Part shown: one piece after another, positions 1 through 6,873 of the stretch
Layout of the letters: each line of letters opens with the position of its first letter
Position numbering within the stretch: position 1 is the stretch's first letter
From: Trueperaceae bacterium
GTDB taxonomy: Bacteria > Deinococcota > Deinococci > Deinococcales > Trueperaceae
DNA: 17,207 nt
Assembly (NCBI GenBank): GCA_007121175.1
Contig: SKMG01000187.1
Coordinates: forward strand, 1-17,207
Direction: 5' to 3'
The notes under the pieces: model-generated
Database searches by the model: none
Told to the model about the DNA's origin: nothing
Seen by the model: the letters and a program-made list of their open reading frames with translations, nothing else
Translations under genes and position numbers: made by a program

Positions 1-41
1 GGCATCGGTGATGCGGCACTGCGATACGGCGCCTACCTCCG

Positions 42-85
42 AGGTACCTTCGCCATCGCGAAGGCGCCAGGTGCGTGCAGGTACC
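42..85. promoter_or_regulatory. Possible operator/promoter region of the vapB antitoxin gene
   Basis: A perfect 7-bp inverted repeat, CCTTCGC (47-53) and GCGAAGG (58-64), with a 4-nt loop lies about 40 nt before the vapB start. Two GGTACC sites (43-48 and 80-85) flank it. VapB-type antitoxins usually repress their own operon by binding inverted repeats in this position, so an operator role is plausible, but this is inference from position and symmetry only. No T-run follows, so it does not look like a terminator. I see no convincing -10/-35 pair here, and nothing recognisable in bases 1-41. Confidence 0.3.
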
Positions 86-101
86 GTGTAAGGGGGTGCA
101 C

Positions 102-302
102 ATGGCGACGAACCTCGAGATCGATCCCGAGCTTCTCGAGCGCGCGCTCGAACTCAGCGGCGAGCGCACCAAGGAGGCCGCCGTCACGAAGGCGCTGCAA
201 GAGTTCATCGCTCGCCGCGAGCAGCATCGGCTGGCCGAGCTGATGGGAAAGCTCGAGTGGGATGACTCGTTCGACTACAAGGCGGAGCGCTCCCGTTCGT
301 GA
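102..302 (+). CDS. vapB: VapB-family type II antitoxin
   Basis: This 66-residue protein resembles VapB antitoxins of the ribbon-helix-helix type. The N-terminal part (about 1-45) reads MATNLEIDPELLERALEL and continues through ERTKEAAVTKALQEFI, a typical short beta strand and two helices for DNA binding and dimer formation. The C-terminal tail (GKLEWDDSFDYKAERSR) resembles the toxin-clamping segment of the family. The ATG at 102 is chosen over the upstream GTG at 75 because an AAGGGGG ribosome binding site at 90-96 is well spaced before it. The stop TGA lies in GTGA at 299-302, which also contains the GTG start of the following toxin reading frame, the usual coupled arrangement. That toxin is broken, so this antitoxin is probably an orphan. 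Confidence 0.85.
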   Translation: MATNLEIDPELLERALELSGERTKEAAVTKALQEFIARREQHRLAELMGKLEWDDSFDYKAERSRS

Positions 303-724
303 CGCTCCTCGTCGACACGAGCGTCTGGTCGCTCGCGTTGCGTCGTGATGTCTGCCCGACCGTACCCGAAGTCGACGCCCTGTGAGACGCACTGCTCGGA
401 GGCAGCACTGTCGTCACGACCGGGCTCGTGCTGCAGGAGCTCCTTCAGGGCTTTTCAAGACCGACCGCCAGGACGCCGATCATCGCTCGCCCCCTGCTGC
501 AACCGGATCGTGACGATCACGTCGCGGCGGCCGACCCTCGGAACACATGCCGCCGGGCTGGCGTACAGCTCGGCACCATCGACGCGCTCCTCGCCCGCCT
601 GTGCATCGCCACCGTGGCGTCGGCGCCGCGGCCGGCCAGCAGAAGCCGTGAATGTGCTGACGCCACGGTGACACCACGCAGAGTGAAGCGGCCCCGTGGC
701 TGCGGGACCGCCTCGACTTCATAG
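299..724 (+). pseudogene. vapC: Decayed VapC-type PIN-domain toxin
   Basis: Starting at the GTG at 299 (overlapping the vapB stop), the frame reads MTLLVDTSVWSLALRRD, the hallmark N-terminus of a PIN-domain VapC ribonuclease with the first catalytic Asp. It meets an in-frame TGA at 369-371. The same frame then continues for about 118 codons with clear VapC sequence: VVTTGLVLQELLQGF (active-site Glu), then DRDDHVAAADPRNTCRRAG and GTIDALLARLCI. After about 610 the sequence loses family character, and the expected TTDxDF acidic motif is not readable in any single frame near 650-690; fragments such as HHA appear in another frame. I infer one nonsense mutation plus small indels. A CGA-to-TGA change would explain the stop. 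The toxin is very unlikely to be active. The stop of the long frame is at 722-724. Confidence 0.8.
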
Positions 725-746
725 CCGTGCAGAACGGCTTTTCTTC

Positions 747-747
<1 letters not shown>
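723..747 (+). terminator. Rho-independent terminator closing the vapBC remnant
   Basis: A perfect 6-bp stem (AGCCGT 723-728 and ACGGCT 734-739, 5-nt loop) is followed by TTTCTTCT at 740-747 on the plus strand. The T-tract ends at the base encoding the A of the 3' CCA of the opposite-strand tRNA-Arg. Read rightwards, it would stop vapBC transcripts before they run antisense into the tRNA cluster. On the minus strand no T-run follows the hairpin, so it is not an obvious tRNA terminator. Confidence 0.6.
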
Positions 748-823
<76 letters not shown>

Positions 824-850
824 ACGTTGTGTCCGACCGCGTGGGTCGGT

Positions 851-943
851 TGGCGGAGAGGGAGGGATTCGAACCCTCGATGCAGGTTATGCCCACATAC
901 TCCCTTAGCAGGGGAGCGCCTTCAGCCGCTCGGCCACCTCTCC
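851..943 (-). tRNA. tRNA-Ser (anticodon GCU)
   Basis: This is a class II tRNA with a long variable arm. The acceptor stem is GGAGAGG (937-943) with CCTCTCC (855-861), then discriminator G and encoded CCA (851-853). The anticodon stem-loop CTCCCCTGCTAAGGGAG gives anticodon GCT, reading AGC/AGU serine codons. The T-arm is GAGGGTTCGAATCCCTC. It is the middle gene of the cluster. Confidence 0.97.
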
Positions 944-974
944 GTGGCGCTTCCCGCGCGGCGCTCGAACCGTT

Positions 975-1064
975 TGGCGGAGGGTGAGGGATTCGAACCC
1001 CCGGACGGCTCGCGCCGTCAACGGTTTTCAAGACCGCCGCTTTCAACCACTCAGCCAACCCTCC
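975..1064 (-). tRNA. tRNA-Ser (anticodon UGA)
   Basis: This is a class II tRNA with acceptor stem GGAGGGT (1058-1064) with ACCCTCC (979-985), discriminator G and encoded CCA (975-977). The anticodon loop CTTGAAA gives anticodon TGA, reading UCN codons. A long variable arm (GACGGC GCGA GCCGTC) and a T-arm GGGGGTTCGAATCCCTC are visible. It is the first gene after the promoter at 1115-1144. Confidence 0.97.
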
Positions 1065-1114
1065 GGTCAGCAGCGCGGCACACGCCACCGGCAGGCGTGC
1101 GGTCAGCGCCACGG

Positions 1115-1144
1115 AGTATAGCCGTGCGGCGAGCGCGGTGTCAA
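1115..1144 (-). promoter_or_regulatory. Strong housekeeping promoter for the tRNA cluster
   Basis: On the minus strand, TTGACA (1139-1144) and TATACT (1115-1120) are separated by 18 bp. This is the closest match to the sigma-70 consensus in the window. Transcription would begin near 1108, leaving a leader of roughly 44 nt before tRNA-Ser(UGA). The rest of 1065-1316 shows no convincing gene; it holds this promoter and the hairpin at 1293-1315. Confidence 0.85.
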
Positions 1145-1292
1145 CGCGAGAAAAACGTTCTGCAGCGGCCTGGCAGCGCCGTCGCCGGCGACCGAGCCGG
1201 GCGTTACGAGCGTTCGAGACCGGCCTGCTGGACGCCGCTCGGGCCATCTCAGCCAGGGGTCTGGCGGTGTCGACAGCCGGGCTGGGGGCGCT

Positions 1293-1315
1293 CGGGCGCG
1301 CGCGGGTCGCGCCCG
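1293..1315 (-). terminator. GC-rich hairpin after the ASCH gene, possible terminator
   Basis: A perfect 8-bp stem, CGGGCGCG (1293-1300) with CGCGCCCG (1308-1315), and a 7-nt loop begins 1 nt after the stop codon of the ASCH gene on the minus strand. It is the natural end of the minus-strand operon starting at the deoxynucleoside kinase. No T-tract follows, so it may act as a GC-only terminator, an RNA-stabilising stem, or neither. Confidence 0.4.
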
Positions 1316-1316
1316 G

Positions 1317-1865
1317 TCAGTCGCCTCGCCAGACCACCTCGAAGCGCTCGCAGGCGACCTCGAGGGCCGGGTCGAAGGCGTAGCCGAGCCGCTCGCCCTC
1401 ACGCCTGAAGACCTGCGCATGGGCCTCGCGCCAGTAGGCGAGGCTGCGGTCGCCCTCGCCTTCGGCGGCGGCGAACTCCGCGCCCACCTCGTCGAAGCGG
1501 CACACCACGAGGTCGACGGTGCGGATCACGCACACCGGGGTGCCGTCGCCGCGAAGCACCACACTCAGGTCGCCGCGCTTCGGGAGCGGCATGCCGACGG
1601 CGTGGAAGGCCGGCAGCGCCGCGGTGGTGGCGGTCTTGGTCCCGGCCAGCACCAGCTGCGCGAGCTCGTCGGCGAGCGCGCGGTGGTCACCGAACGCGAA
1701 CACGTCCGCTGGATCGCTGCCCTTCAGATCGGGATGGTGCGCCACGAAGCGCAGCCAAAAGCCTTCCCAGTCACTCCGGTCCGGCTCGACCAGCGGCTCT
1801 CGCAGCTCGTGGGAGCGCTCGAAGGAGCGCTCGTCGGGCAGCTCGTCAGGTGGCGAGTCGCTCAT
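1317..1865 (-). CDS. ASCH-domain protein
   Basis: This 182-residue protein has the ASCH fold signature. It shows LVLAGTKTATTAAL (about 71-84), PKRGDLSVVLRGDGTPVCVIRT (about 95-116), the F-x-E-V turn (124-127), EGEGDRSLAYWREAH (135-149) and a closing FEVVWRGD. ASCH proteins share a beta-barrel related to PUA domains. Characterised members bind or cleave RNA, and E. coli YqfB removes the acetyl group from N4-acetylcytidine. The first 30 residues are acidic and probably disordered. The start ATG overlaps the stop of the pyrimidine-nucleoside phosphorylase gene as ATGA (1862-1865), which fixes the start and argues for translational coupling. That neighbour suggests, without proof, a role with nucleosides or modified nucleosides. 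The family assignment is secure; substrate and activity are not. Confidence 0.88.
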   Translation of the reverse strand: MSDSPPDELPDERSFERSHELREPLVEPDRSDWEGFWLRFVAHHPDLKGSDPADVFAFGDHRALADELAQLVLAGTKTATTAALPAFHAVGMPLPKRGDLSVVLRGDGTPVCVIRTVDLVVCRFDEVGAEFAAAEGEGDRSLAYWREAHAQVFRREGERLGYAFDPALEVACERFEVVWRGD

Positions 1866-3157
1866 CGCAGTACCTCCAAGACCACGGCCGGCGGCGTCAG
1901 GGCGTCACCGATGTCGGCGGCGCCTCGGAGCGCCTCGAGGGCGGCCTCGAGCCCGCGACCGCCGCGATGGTGCAGCGTCGCCAGCCGCTCCCCGGCACGC
2001 ACCTCATCGCCGACTCGTGCGTGCATCACCGCTCCGACGCCGAGATCGATCGAGGCGCCCTTGTGGGTGCGGCCGCCGCCGAGGCGCGACACTGCGATGC
2101 CGAGCCGCTCCGCGTCGACGCGCCTCACCGTGCCGCTGGCCGCTGCCTCCCAAGCCGCCTCTTCCGGCGCGATCGAGAGTGCGTCGAGAACCGACACGTC
2201 TCCGCCCTGCGCCGCGACCCAGCGCTCGAAACGCTCGAGCGCGCGCCCGTCGTCGAGCGCGGCTTCGACCTCGGAGCGCGACGACCGCAGCCCGGCGGCC
2301 GCGAGCAGCTCCTCGGCGAGCACGGTGACGAGCTCGCGCAGCGGGCCGCGCGCCTCGCCGCGCAGCACTGAGAGCGCCTCGCGCACCTCCAGCGCATGCC
2401 CGATGGCCCGACCGAGCGGCTCGTCCATGCGCGACAGTACCGCCCGCACCGTGAGCCCAGCGTGCCGGCCCGTGTGCACCATCGCGAGCGCCAAGGCCCG
2501 GGCGTCGGAGAGCGACTTCATGAACGCGCCGCTGCCGGCTTTCACGTCGAGCACCAGGTGCTTCGCGCCGCCCGCGAGCTTCTTGCTCATGATGCTGCTC
2601 GCGATCAGCGGCAGCGACTCGACGGTGCCGGTCGCGTCGCGCAGCGCGTAGAGCAGGCCGTCGGCTGGGGCGAGCTCGGCGCTCTGGCCCGCCACGACGA
2701 CGCCGACCTCAGCGGCCTGGCGCAGGAAGGCCGTCCGGTCGAGCGTGGCGCTGAAGCCCGGTATGCTCTCGAGCTTGTCGATGGTGCCGCCGCTGTGCCC
2801 GAGGCCGCGGCCGGAGAGCTTGGCTACGGTGGCGCCCTGCGCCGCGAGCAGCGGCGCCAGCACCAGCGTCGTGGTGTCGCCCACGCCGCCGGTGGAGTGC
2901 TTGTCGACCGGATGGGGGAGGCTCGAGAGGTCGAGGCGCTCGCCGGAGTCCGCGAGCACCTGCGTCAACTCGGCCGTCTCGGCCTCGCTCATGCCGCGCC
3001 ATAGCACCGCCATGAGCCAGGCGGCGACCTGGTAGTCGGGGACCTCGCCGCGCTGGTACCCCAGGATGAAGGCCTCCAGGACGTCGCGCGGGTGCGCCTC
3101 GCCGCGGCGTTTCGCGAGGATCACGTCGACCGGGTTGGGGCTCGTCTGGCTCGGCAT
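1862..3157 (-). CDS. deoA: Pyrimidine-nucleoside (thymidine) phosphorylase
   Basis: This 431-residue enzyme, close to the usual 430-440, cleaves thymidine or other pyrimidine nucleosides with phosphate to the free base and (deoxy)ribose-1-phosphate. Visible hallmarks are the phosphate-binding KHSTGGVGD (86-94), the family signature SGRGLGHSGGTIDKLE (115-130), SSIMSKK (187-193), DVKAGSGAFMK (204-214), and a C-terminal PYNP-type domain with GGGRTHKG and GVGAVMHARVGDEV. Whether it prefers thymidine (DeoA) or also uridine (Pdp) cannot be read from motifs, so the symbol is provisional. The ATG at 3157 gives about 8 residues more than many homologues before VDVILAKR. It lies 69 bp downstream of murE, has its own TAGCAT box 6 nt upstream, and its stop overlaps the ASCH start. 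Confidence 0.95.
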   Translation of the reverse strand: MPSQTSPNPVDVILAKRRGEAHPRDVLEAFILGYQRGEVPDYQVAAWLMAVLWRGMSEAETAELTQVLADSGERLDLSSLPHPVDKHSTGGVGDTTTLVLAPLLAAQGATVAKLSGRGLGHSGGTIDKLESIPGFSATLDRTAFLRQAAEVGVVVAGQSAELAPADGLLYALRDATGTVESLPLIASSIMSKKLAGGAKHLVLDVKAGSGAFMKSLSDARALALAMVHTGRHAGLTVRAVLSRMDEPLGRAIGHALEVREALSVLRGEARGPLRELVTVLAEELLAAAGLRSSRSEVEAALDDGRALERFERWVAAQGGDVSVLDALSIAPEEAAWEAAASGTVRRVDAERLGIAVSRLGGGRTHKGASIDLGVGAVMHARVGDEVRAGERLATLHHRGGRGLEAALEALRGAADIGDALTPPAVVLEVLR

Positions 3158-3163
3158 GGCCTC

Positions 3164-3169
3164 ATGCTA
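3164..3169 (-). promoter_or_regulatory. Putative leaderless -10 box (TAGCAT) of the nucleoside phosphorylase gene
   Basis: TAGCAT on the minus strand is followed by 6 nt (GAGGCC) and then the ATG at 3157. The GAGG inside those 6 nt is too close to the start to be a normal ribosome binding site. The spacing matches the boxes before recG, the LEA gene and serA, so a leaderless transcript within the murE operon is plausible. No clear -35 is visible. Confidence 0.45.
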
Positions 3170-3226
3170 CGCGGCGCGCAGGCGGGGCTCGCGGTCGCAG
3201 GCGCGCCCACGGCCGCGGGCCTCGAG

Positions 3227-4750
3227 TCAGCCCAGCGCCCGCGCCGCCGCGCGCGCCTCGCCGGCCTCGTCCCACGGCAGCGTCTCACGCCCTCGCTCGA
3301 GCGTGCGCTCGTGCCCCTTGCCGCACAGCAGCACGACGTCGTCGGGTCCGGCGAGCGACAGCGCGAAGGCGATCGCCTCGCGCCGGTCGGGCACCAGATG
3401 GAAGCGCTCGCCCTCGCTCGCGCCGGCGGCCGCGGCGCCCGCGGCCATCGCTTCCAGGATGGCGACGAGGTCCTCGCTGCGGTGGTCCTCCTCGGTGAAC
3501 ACCGCGAGCTCCGCGCCCGTGACCGCGACGCGGCCCAGCGGTTCGCGCTTGCCGGGATCGCGCTCGCCGGCGGCGCCGATCAGCACGATGCGCCGGCCGC
3601 CGGGACGGGGCGTCACCGCCGCCAGCGCCTTCTGGAGCGCCGGCGCGGTGTGCGCGAAGTCGACGATCACGGTCGTCGGCCTCGTCGCCACCACCTGCAT
3701 CCGGCCGGGCACGCCGCGGAAGCGAGCGAGGCGGGCCGTCAGCAGTTCCCACCCCAGGCCGCTGCCGAGCTGCGCCGCGCCCAAGGCGACCAGCGCGTTG
3801 CCGAGGTTGAAGCGCCCGGGCATGCCCAAGCGGCAGGGGTGGCGCTCGCCGTCGGCGAGCAGCTCGAAGCGGAGTTCCGCAGGGCCTTCCTGCACGGCTT
3901 CAGCACGCACGTCGGCCGCCGGGTGCTCGCCGACGGTGGTCACCCGGTTCGCTACCTCGGCGAAGCCCTCCCAGTATGGGTCGTCGCGGTTCAGCACGCT
4001 GACCGCAGCGCGGCGCAGCAGCGTGCGCTTGGCCTCGCGATAGGCCTCGAGGGTGCCGTGGAAGTCGAGGTGCTCGGGGCTGAAGCTGGTGAGCGCCGCG
4101 ACGTCGTAGTGAACGTGCTCGAGGCGCTGCAGGGCGAAACCGTGCGAGCTCGACTCCACCACCGCGAAGCGGGCGCCGGCCGCCGCCGCGCGCGCCAGCA
4201 GGCCGTGCACCTGCGGCGCTTCGGGCGTCGTGAAGTGGCCCGGGAAGGAGATCAACCGGCGCCCGACGCGCGACGCCACCGTGCTCACCAGCGCCGCTTG
4301 CGGCGCGCCCGAAGGCCCCTGCAGCAGATGATGGAGCAGCGTGGCGGTGGTGGTCTTGCCGTCGGTGCCGGTGACGCCCAGCGTGCGCAGCGCACGCGAG
4401 GGATGCCCGAAGAAGGTGGCCGAGAGGGCCGAGGTCGCCCAGCGGTCGTCGCCGACGCGCACGTACGGCACGCCCGGCCACGGGTAGGGCTGCAGGTCGC
4501 CGCGCGCGCCGACGACGCACACCGCGCCGGCGGCAACCGCCCGCTCGGCGAAGGCGTGACCGTCGACGACGCGCCCGATGCGCGCGACGAAGACGCTGCC
4601 GCGCCGGACGTCGTCGAGCGCCTGCGCGACGCTGTGCACGCGTACCTCGGGCAGATCGCCGCGCTCGACGCCGAGCGCCTCGCGCAGCAGTTCACGCAGG
4701 CGCCAGCGCGGCGCGCTCCACCTGCTGGCGCCCGGCTCGGGCGCGCTCAC
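3227..4750 (-). CDS. murE: UDP-MurNAc-tripeptide synthetase (MurE)
   Basis: This 507-residue Mur ligase adds the third stem-peptide residue to UDP-MurNAc-L-Ala-D-Glu in the cytoplasm. The ATP loop is TGTDGKTTT (127-135, Lys132). Then come TTPEAPQVHG (174-183), ESSSHG (199-204), SFSPEHLDFHGT (222-233) and the probable carbamylated lysine Lys241 in EAKRTL. The C-terminal ligase domain has DFAHT (364-368), GERDPGKR (395-402) and GKGHE (477-481). At 421-424 it reads EDHR, where meso-diaminopimelate enzymes have DNPR and lysine enzymes often DNPA, so the third amino acid may differ; Deinococcus and Thermus use L-ornithine. The GTG start overlaps the kinase stop as GTGA (4747-4750). Length and motif set fit MurE better than MurF or MurC; the substrate is inferred. 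Confidence 0.92.
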   Translation of the reverse strand: MSAPEPGASRWSAPRWRLRELLREALGVERGDLPEVRVHSVAQALDDVRRGSVFVARIGRVVDGHAFAERAVAAGAVCVVGARGDLQPYPWPGVPYVRVGDDRWATSALSATFFGHPSRALRTLGVTGTDGKTTTATLLHHLLQGPSGAPQAALVSTVASRVGRRLISFPGHFTTPEAPQVHGLLARAAAAGARFAVVESSSHGFALQRLEHVHYDVAALTSFSPEHLDFHGTLEAYREAKRTLLRRAAVSVLNRDDPYWEGFAEVANRVTTVGEHPAADVRAEAVQEGPAELRFELLADGERHPCRLGMPGRFNLGNALVALGAAQLGSGLGWELLTARLARFRGVPGRMQVVATRPTTVIVDFAHTAPALQKALAAVTPRPGGRRIVLIGAAGERDPGKREPLGRVAVTGAELAVFTEEDHRSEDLVAILEAMAAGAAAAGASEGERFHLVPDRREAIAFALSLAGPDDVVLLCGKGHERTLERGRETLPWDEAGEARAAARALG

Positions 4751-5370
4751 CGCACCACCGGCGCGGGCAGTCCGCTGCGTTCGAGCAGGTCGAAGACCGC
4801 CTCGCGATCGCTCTGGCGCTGGACCACGTCGAAGCGATCGGCGTCCACCACCACGAGCGGCGCGGCGTCGAAGGCCTCGGCCCAGCGCGCGTAGAGTCCG
4901 CCGATCCGCAGCAGATAGGCGTCGGGGACGTCTCGTTCAAAGGCGCGGCCGCGCATGGCGATGTGGCGCTTGACGGTGCCTAGGCTGGCGTGCACGTAGA
5001 CCATCAGGTCCGGCACGCGCAGCGCGCGCCGCACCGCGCGGTAGGTGCGGCTGTACACCTCGAAGTCGCGCGCGTCGATCATGCCGTCCTCGAACAGGGC
5101 GCGGGCGAAGACGTTCGCGTCTTCGTCGACCGTCCGGTCCTGGATGATGCGCTGCCCCGGGTTCACCTCGCCGAGGTGCTGCTCGAGCCGCGTGGCCAGG
5201 AAGAACATCTGCGAGTGGAAGGCCCAGCGCCGCATGTCGGCGTAGAAGTCCGCCAGATAGGGGTTCTCGTCCACTGCCTCGAAGACCGGCCGCAGGTGGT
5301 AGCGATCGGCGAGGAGGCGTGTGAGGGTCGACTTTCCGGCGCCGATGGTGCCAGCGACCGCGACGTACAT
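4747..5370 (-). CDS. Deoxynucleoside kinase (dGK/dAK-like)
   Basis: This 207-residue salvage enzyme phosphorylates deoxynucleosides to the 5'-monophosphate. It has the P-loop GTIGAGKST (7-15, Lys13). Next is FEAVDENPYL (30-39), where Glu31 is the expected catalytic base and the family usually reads EPVDENPYL. Then come IIQDRTVDED (75-84), holding the DRx motif, and the lid arginines in MRGRAFE (139-145). Length matches bacterial deoxyguanosine/deoxyadenosine kinases (about 200-220). The purine versus pyrimidine preference cannot be settled from motifs. It is the first gene of the minus-strand operon, overlaps murE through GTGA, and shares a downstream neighbour in nucleoside metabolism. No Shine-Dalgarno precedes the ATG at 5370, but a TATGGT box lies 8 nt upstream. 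Confidence 0.92.
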   Translation of the reverse strand: MYVAVAGTIGAGKSTLTRLLADRYHLRPVFEAVDENPYLADFYADMRRWAFHSQMFFLATRLEQHLGEVNPGQRIIQDRTVDEDANVFARALFEDGMIDARDFEVYSRTYRAVRRALRVPDLMVYVHASLGTVKRHIAMRGRAFERDVPDAYLLRIGGLYARWAEAFDAAPLVVVDADRFDVVQRQSDREAVFDLLERSGLPAPVVR

Positions 5371-5378
5371 CGAGCGTG

Positions 5379-5384
5379 ACCATA
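5379..5384 (-). promoter_or_regulatory. Putative -10 box (TATGGT) of the deoxynucleoside kinase operon
   Basis: TATGGT on the minus strand is followed by 8 nt and the ATG at 5370. There is no Shine-Dalgarno in that gap. Transcription could begin within a base or two of the start codon, giving a leaderless or nearly leaderless message. I see no -35 hexamer at standard spacing, so support is moderate to weak. Confidence 0.35.
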
Positions 5385-5410
5385 CCAGGACCGAGCTGTC
5401 GCAGGGCTTG

Positions 5411-5419
5411 TGCTAGTAT
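5411..5419 (+). promoter_or_regulatory. Putative extended -10 promoter (TGCTAGTAT) of the CNNM gene
   Basis: TGCTAGTAT has the TGn extension of an extended -10 followed by TAGTAT (5414-5419), ending 10 nt before the ATG at 5430. Transcription would start near 5426, leaving almost no leader, and no ribosome binding site is present. It is arranged back to back with the kinase box at 5379-5384, about 30 bp apart, so the two promoters may compete or share control. Confidence 0.45.
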
Positions 5420-5429
5420 CGCGGCGTTG

Positions 5430-6872
5430 ATGGATACCGAACCGCCGAGTCGATCTCGACGGCGCCTCTCCTGGTCCGTGCTCTTCCTGATCCCTGCGAT
5501 CGCGACGCTGAGCTTCCTGGCTTTCGCCCAAGCGGCCCCCGAGCAAGGAGTTGGGGCGTGGCAGGTCGTGCTGCTGCTCGCGCTGCTGCTGCTCTCTGGC
5601 GCGATGTCGGGCTCCGAGACGGCCCTCACCGCGCTAGGTGAGTGGAAGATCCACCAGCTGCGCGAGGAAGGCAACGACCCGCACGGCCTCTTCGGCTTGC
5701 TGGGGCGCCAGCCGACCCGCTTCATCACCACCTTGCTGATCGGCAACAACCTGGTGAACATCGCCGCCACCGCTCTCGTGACCCAGATGAGCATCCAGCT
5801 ATCGCGCCAGGGCGGCTTCAGCGAAGCCGCCGCCGTCGCCTACGCCACGGTGGTGATGACGCTCCTGGTGCTGGTGCTCGGGGAGATCACCCCGAAGTCG
5901 ATCGCGGTGCACAACCCGGTCGCCTTCTCGCGCGTCGCCATACGCCCGGTGTACGCCCTGTCGGTGGTGCTCTACCCGATCGGTCGGGCGTTCGCCTGGT
6001 TCACCGCCCACCTGCTGCGCGCCCTACGGCTCGAGAGCAGCAACGACCCGCTGATCACCGAGAACGAGCTGCGCCTGATGCTGCGCAGCGCCGAGGAGCA
6101 CGGCGTGATCGAGGCGACCGAGGAGGAGATGATCCGGGGCGTCATCGACCTCGAGGAGACGATGGTGCGTGAGGTGATGACGCCGCGGGTGGACGTCGTG
6201 TCGATCTCCGAGGACGCGTCACTCGAGCAGCTGCTGGAGTTGGTCACAGAGCACGGCTTCAGCCGCCTGCCGGTGTTCCGCGACAACATCGACGACGTCC
6301 GTGGCATCGCCTACGCGCGCGACCTGCTGCCCTTCCTCGGCAAGCAGGAGGCGCTCGGGACCGCGCGCGTGGGCGACCTGATGCAGCCGGCCCAGTACGT
6401 GCCCGAGACGCTGTCGATCCTGAACATGATGCGCGACATGCGCATCCGCAAGAACCACATGGCGATCGTGGTCGACGAGTTCGGCGGCACCGCCGGTGTG
6501 GTGACGCTCGAGGACATCATCGAGGAGATCACCGGCGAGATCTACGACGAGACCGACGAGGACGAGGAGGCGGACTTCGTCGAGCTCGAAGACGGCGCCA
6601 CCAGGGTCCGCGCGGCGGTCCACCTCGACGAGGTCGAGCAGCGCTTCCACCTGAGCTTCCCGGACGAGGGCGACTTCGACACCTTGGCGGGCTTCCTCGT
6701 CTCCGAGTTCGATCGCATCCCGCACGCGGGCGAGGCGCTCGAGCACGAGGGCGTGCGCTTCACCGTCGAGGAGGCCGACGAGCGGCGCGTGCTCACCGTC
6801 CGGGCCGACGTGCTGCTGCGACCCGGCGAAGCCGTCGAGGAACCGGCCCCCAACGGTCATCCCAACGGCTAG
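5430..6872 (+). CDS. CNNM/CBS/CorC-HlyC domain membrane protein (hemolysin C family)
   Basis: This 480-residue inner-membrane protein belongs to the CNNM (DUF21) family, associated with Mg2+ or Co2+ efflux; the 'hemolysin' label is historical. An N-terminal hydrophobic segment (about 14-35) is followed by the CNNM domain (about 44-205). That domain holds the signature GAMSGSETALTAL, GNNLVNIAAT (105-114) and LGEITPKS (150-157). Two CBS domains follow (about 249-305 and 315-370), the second with VVDEFGGTAGVVTLEDIIEE. An acidic linker and a CorC/HlyC domain (about 385-465) come last. The ATG at 5430 is preferred to an in-frame start at 5376 because it gives the hydrophobic N-terminus and follows the promoter box. 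It ends 1 bp from the convergent alanine racemase stop, leaving no room for a terminator. Confidence 0.92.
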   Translation: MDTEPPSRSRRRLSWSVLFLIPAIATLSFLAFAQAAPEQGVGAWQVVLLLALLLLSGAMSGSETALTALGEWKIHQLREEGNDPHGLFGLLGRQPTRFITTLLIGNNLVNIAATALVTQMSIQLSRQGGFSEAAAVAYATVVMTLLVLVLGEITPKSIAVHNPVAFSRVAIRPVYALSVVLYPIGRAFAWFTAHLLRALRLESSNDPLITENELRLMLRSAEEHGVIEATEEEMIRGVIDLEETMVREVMTPRVDVVSISEDASLEQLLELVTEHGFSRLPVFRDNIDDVRGIAYARDLLPFLGKQEALGTARVGDLMQPAQYVPETLSILNMMRDMRIRKNHMAIVVDEFGGTAGVVTLEDIIEEITGEIYDETDEDEEADFVELEDGATRVRAAVHLDEVEQRFHLSFPDEGDFDTLAGFLVSEFDRIPHAGEALEHEGVRFTVEEADERRVLTVRADVLLRPGEAVEEPAPNGHPNG

Positions 6873-6873
6873 C

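Noticed and set aside
1065..1316. Possible extra gene between the tRNAs and the ASCH gene
   Set aside because: Frames here are Arg-rich shadows without ribosome binding sites or domain patterns; the stretch is explained by a promoter and a hairpin.
3092..4894. 600-codon open frame on the plus strand
   Set aside because: It lies antisense to murE and its neighbours, which have clear motifs. Long antisense frames are common in such GC-rich DNA, and this one has no recognisable domain.
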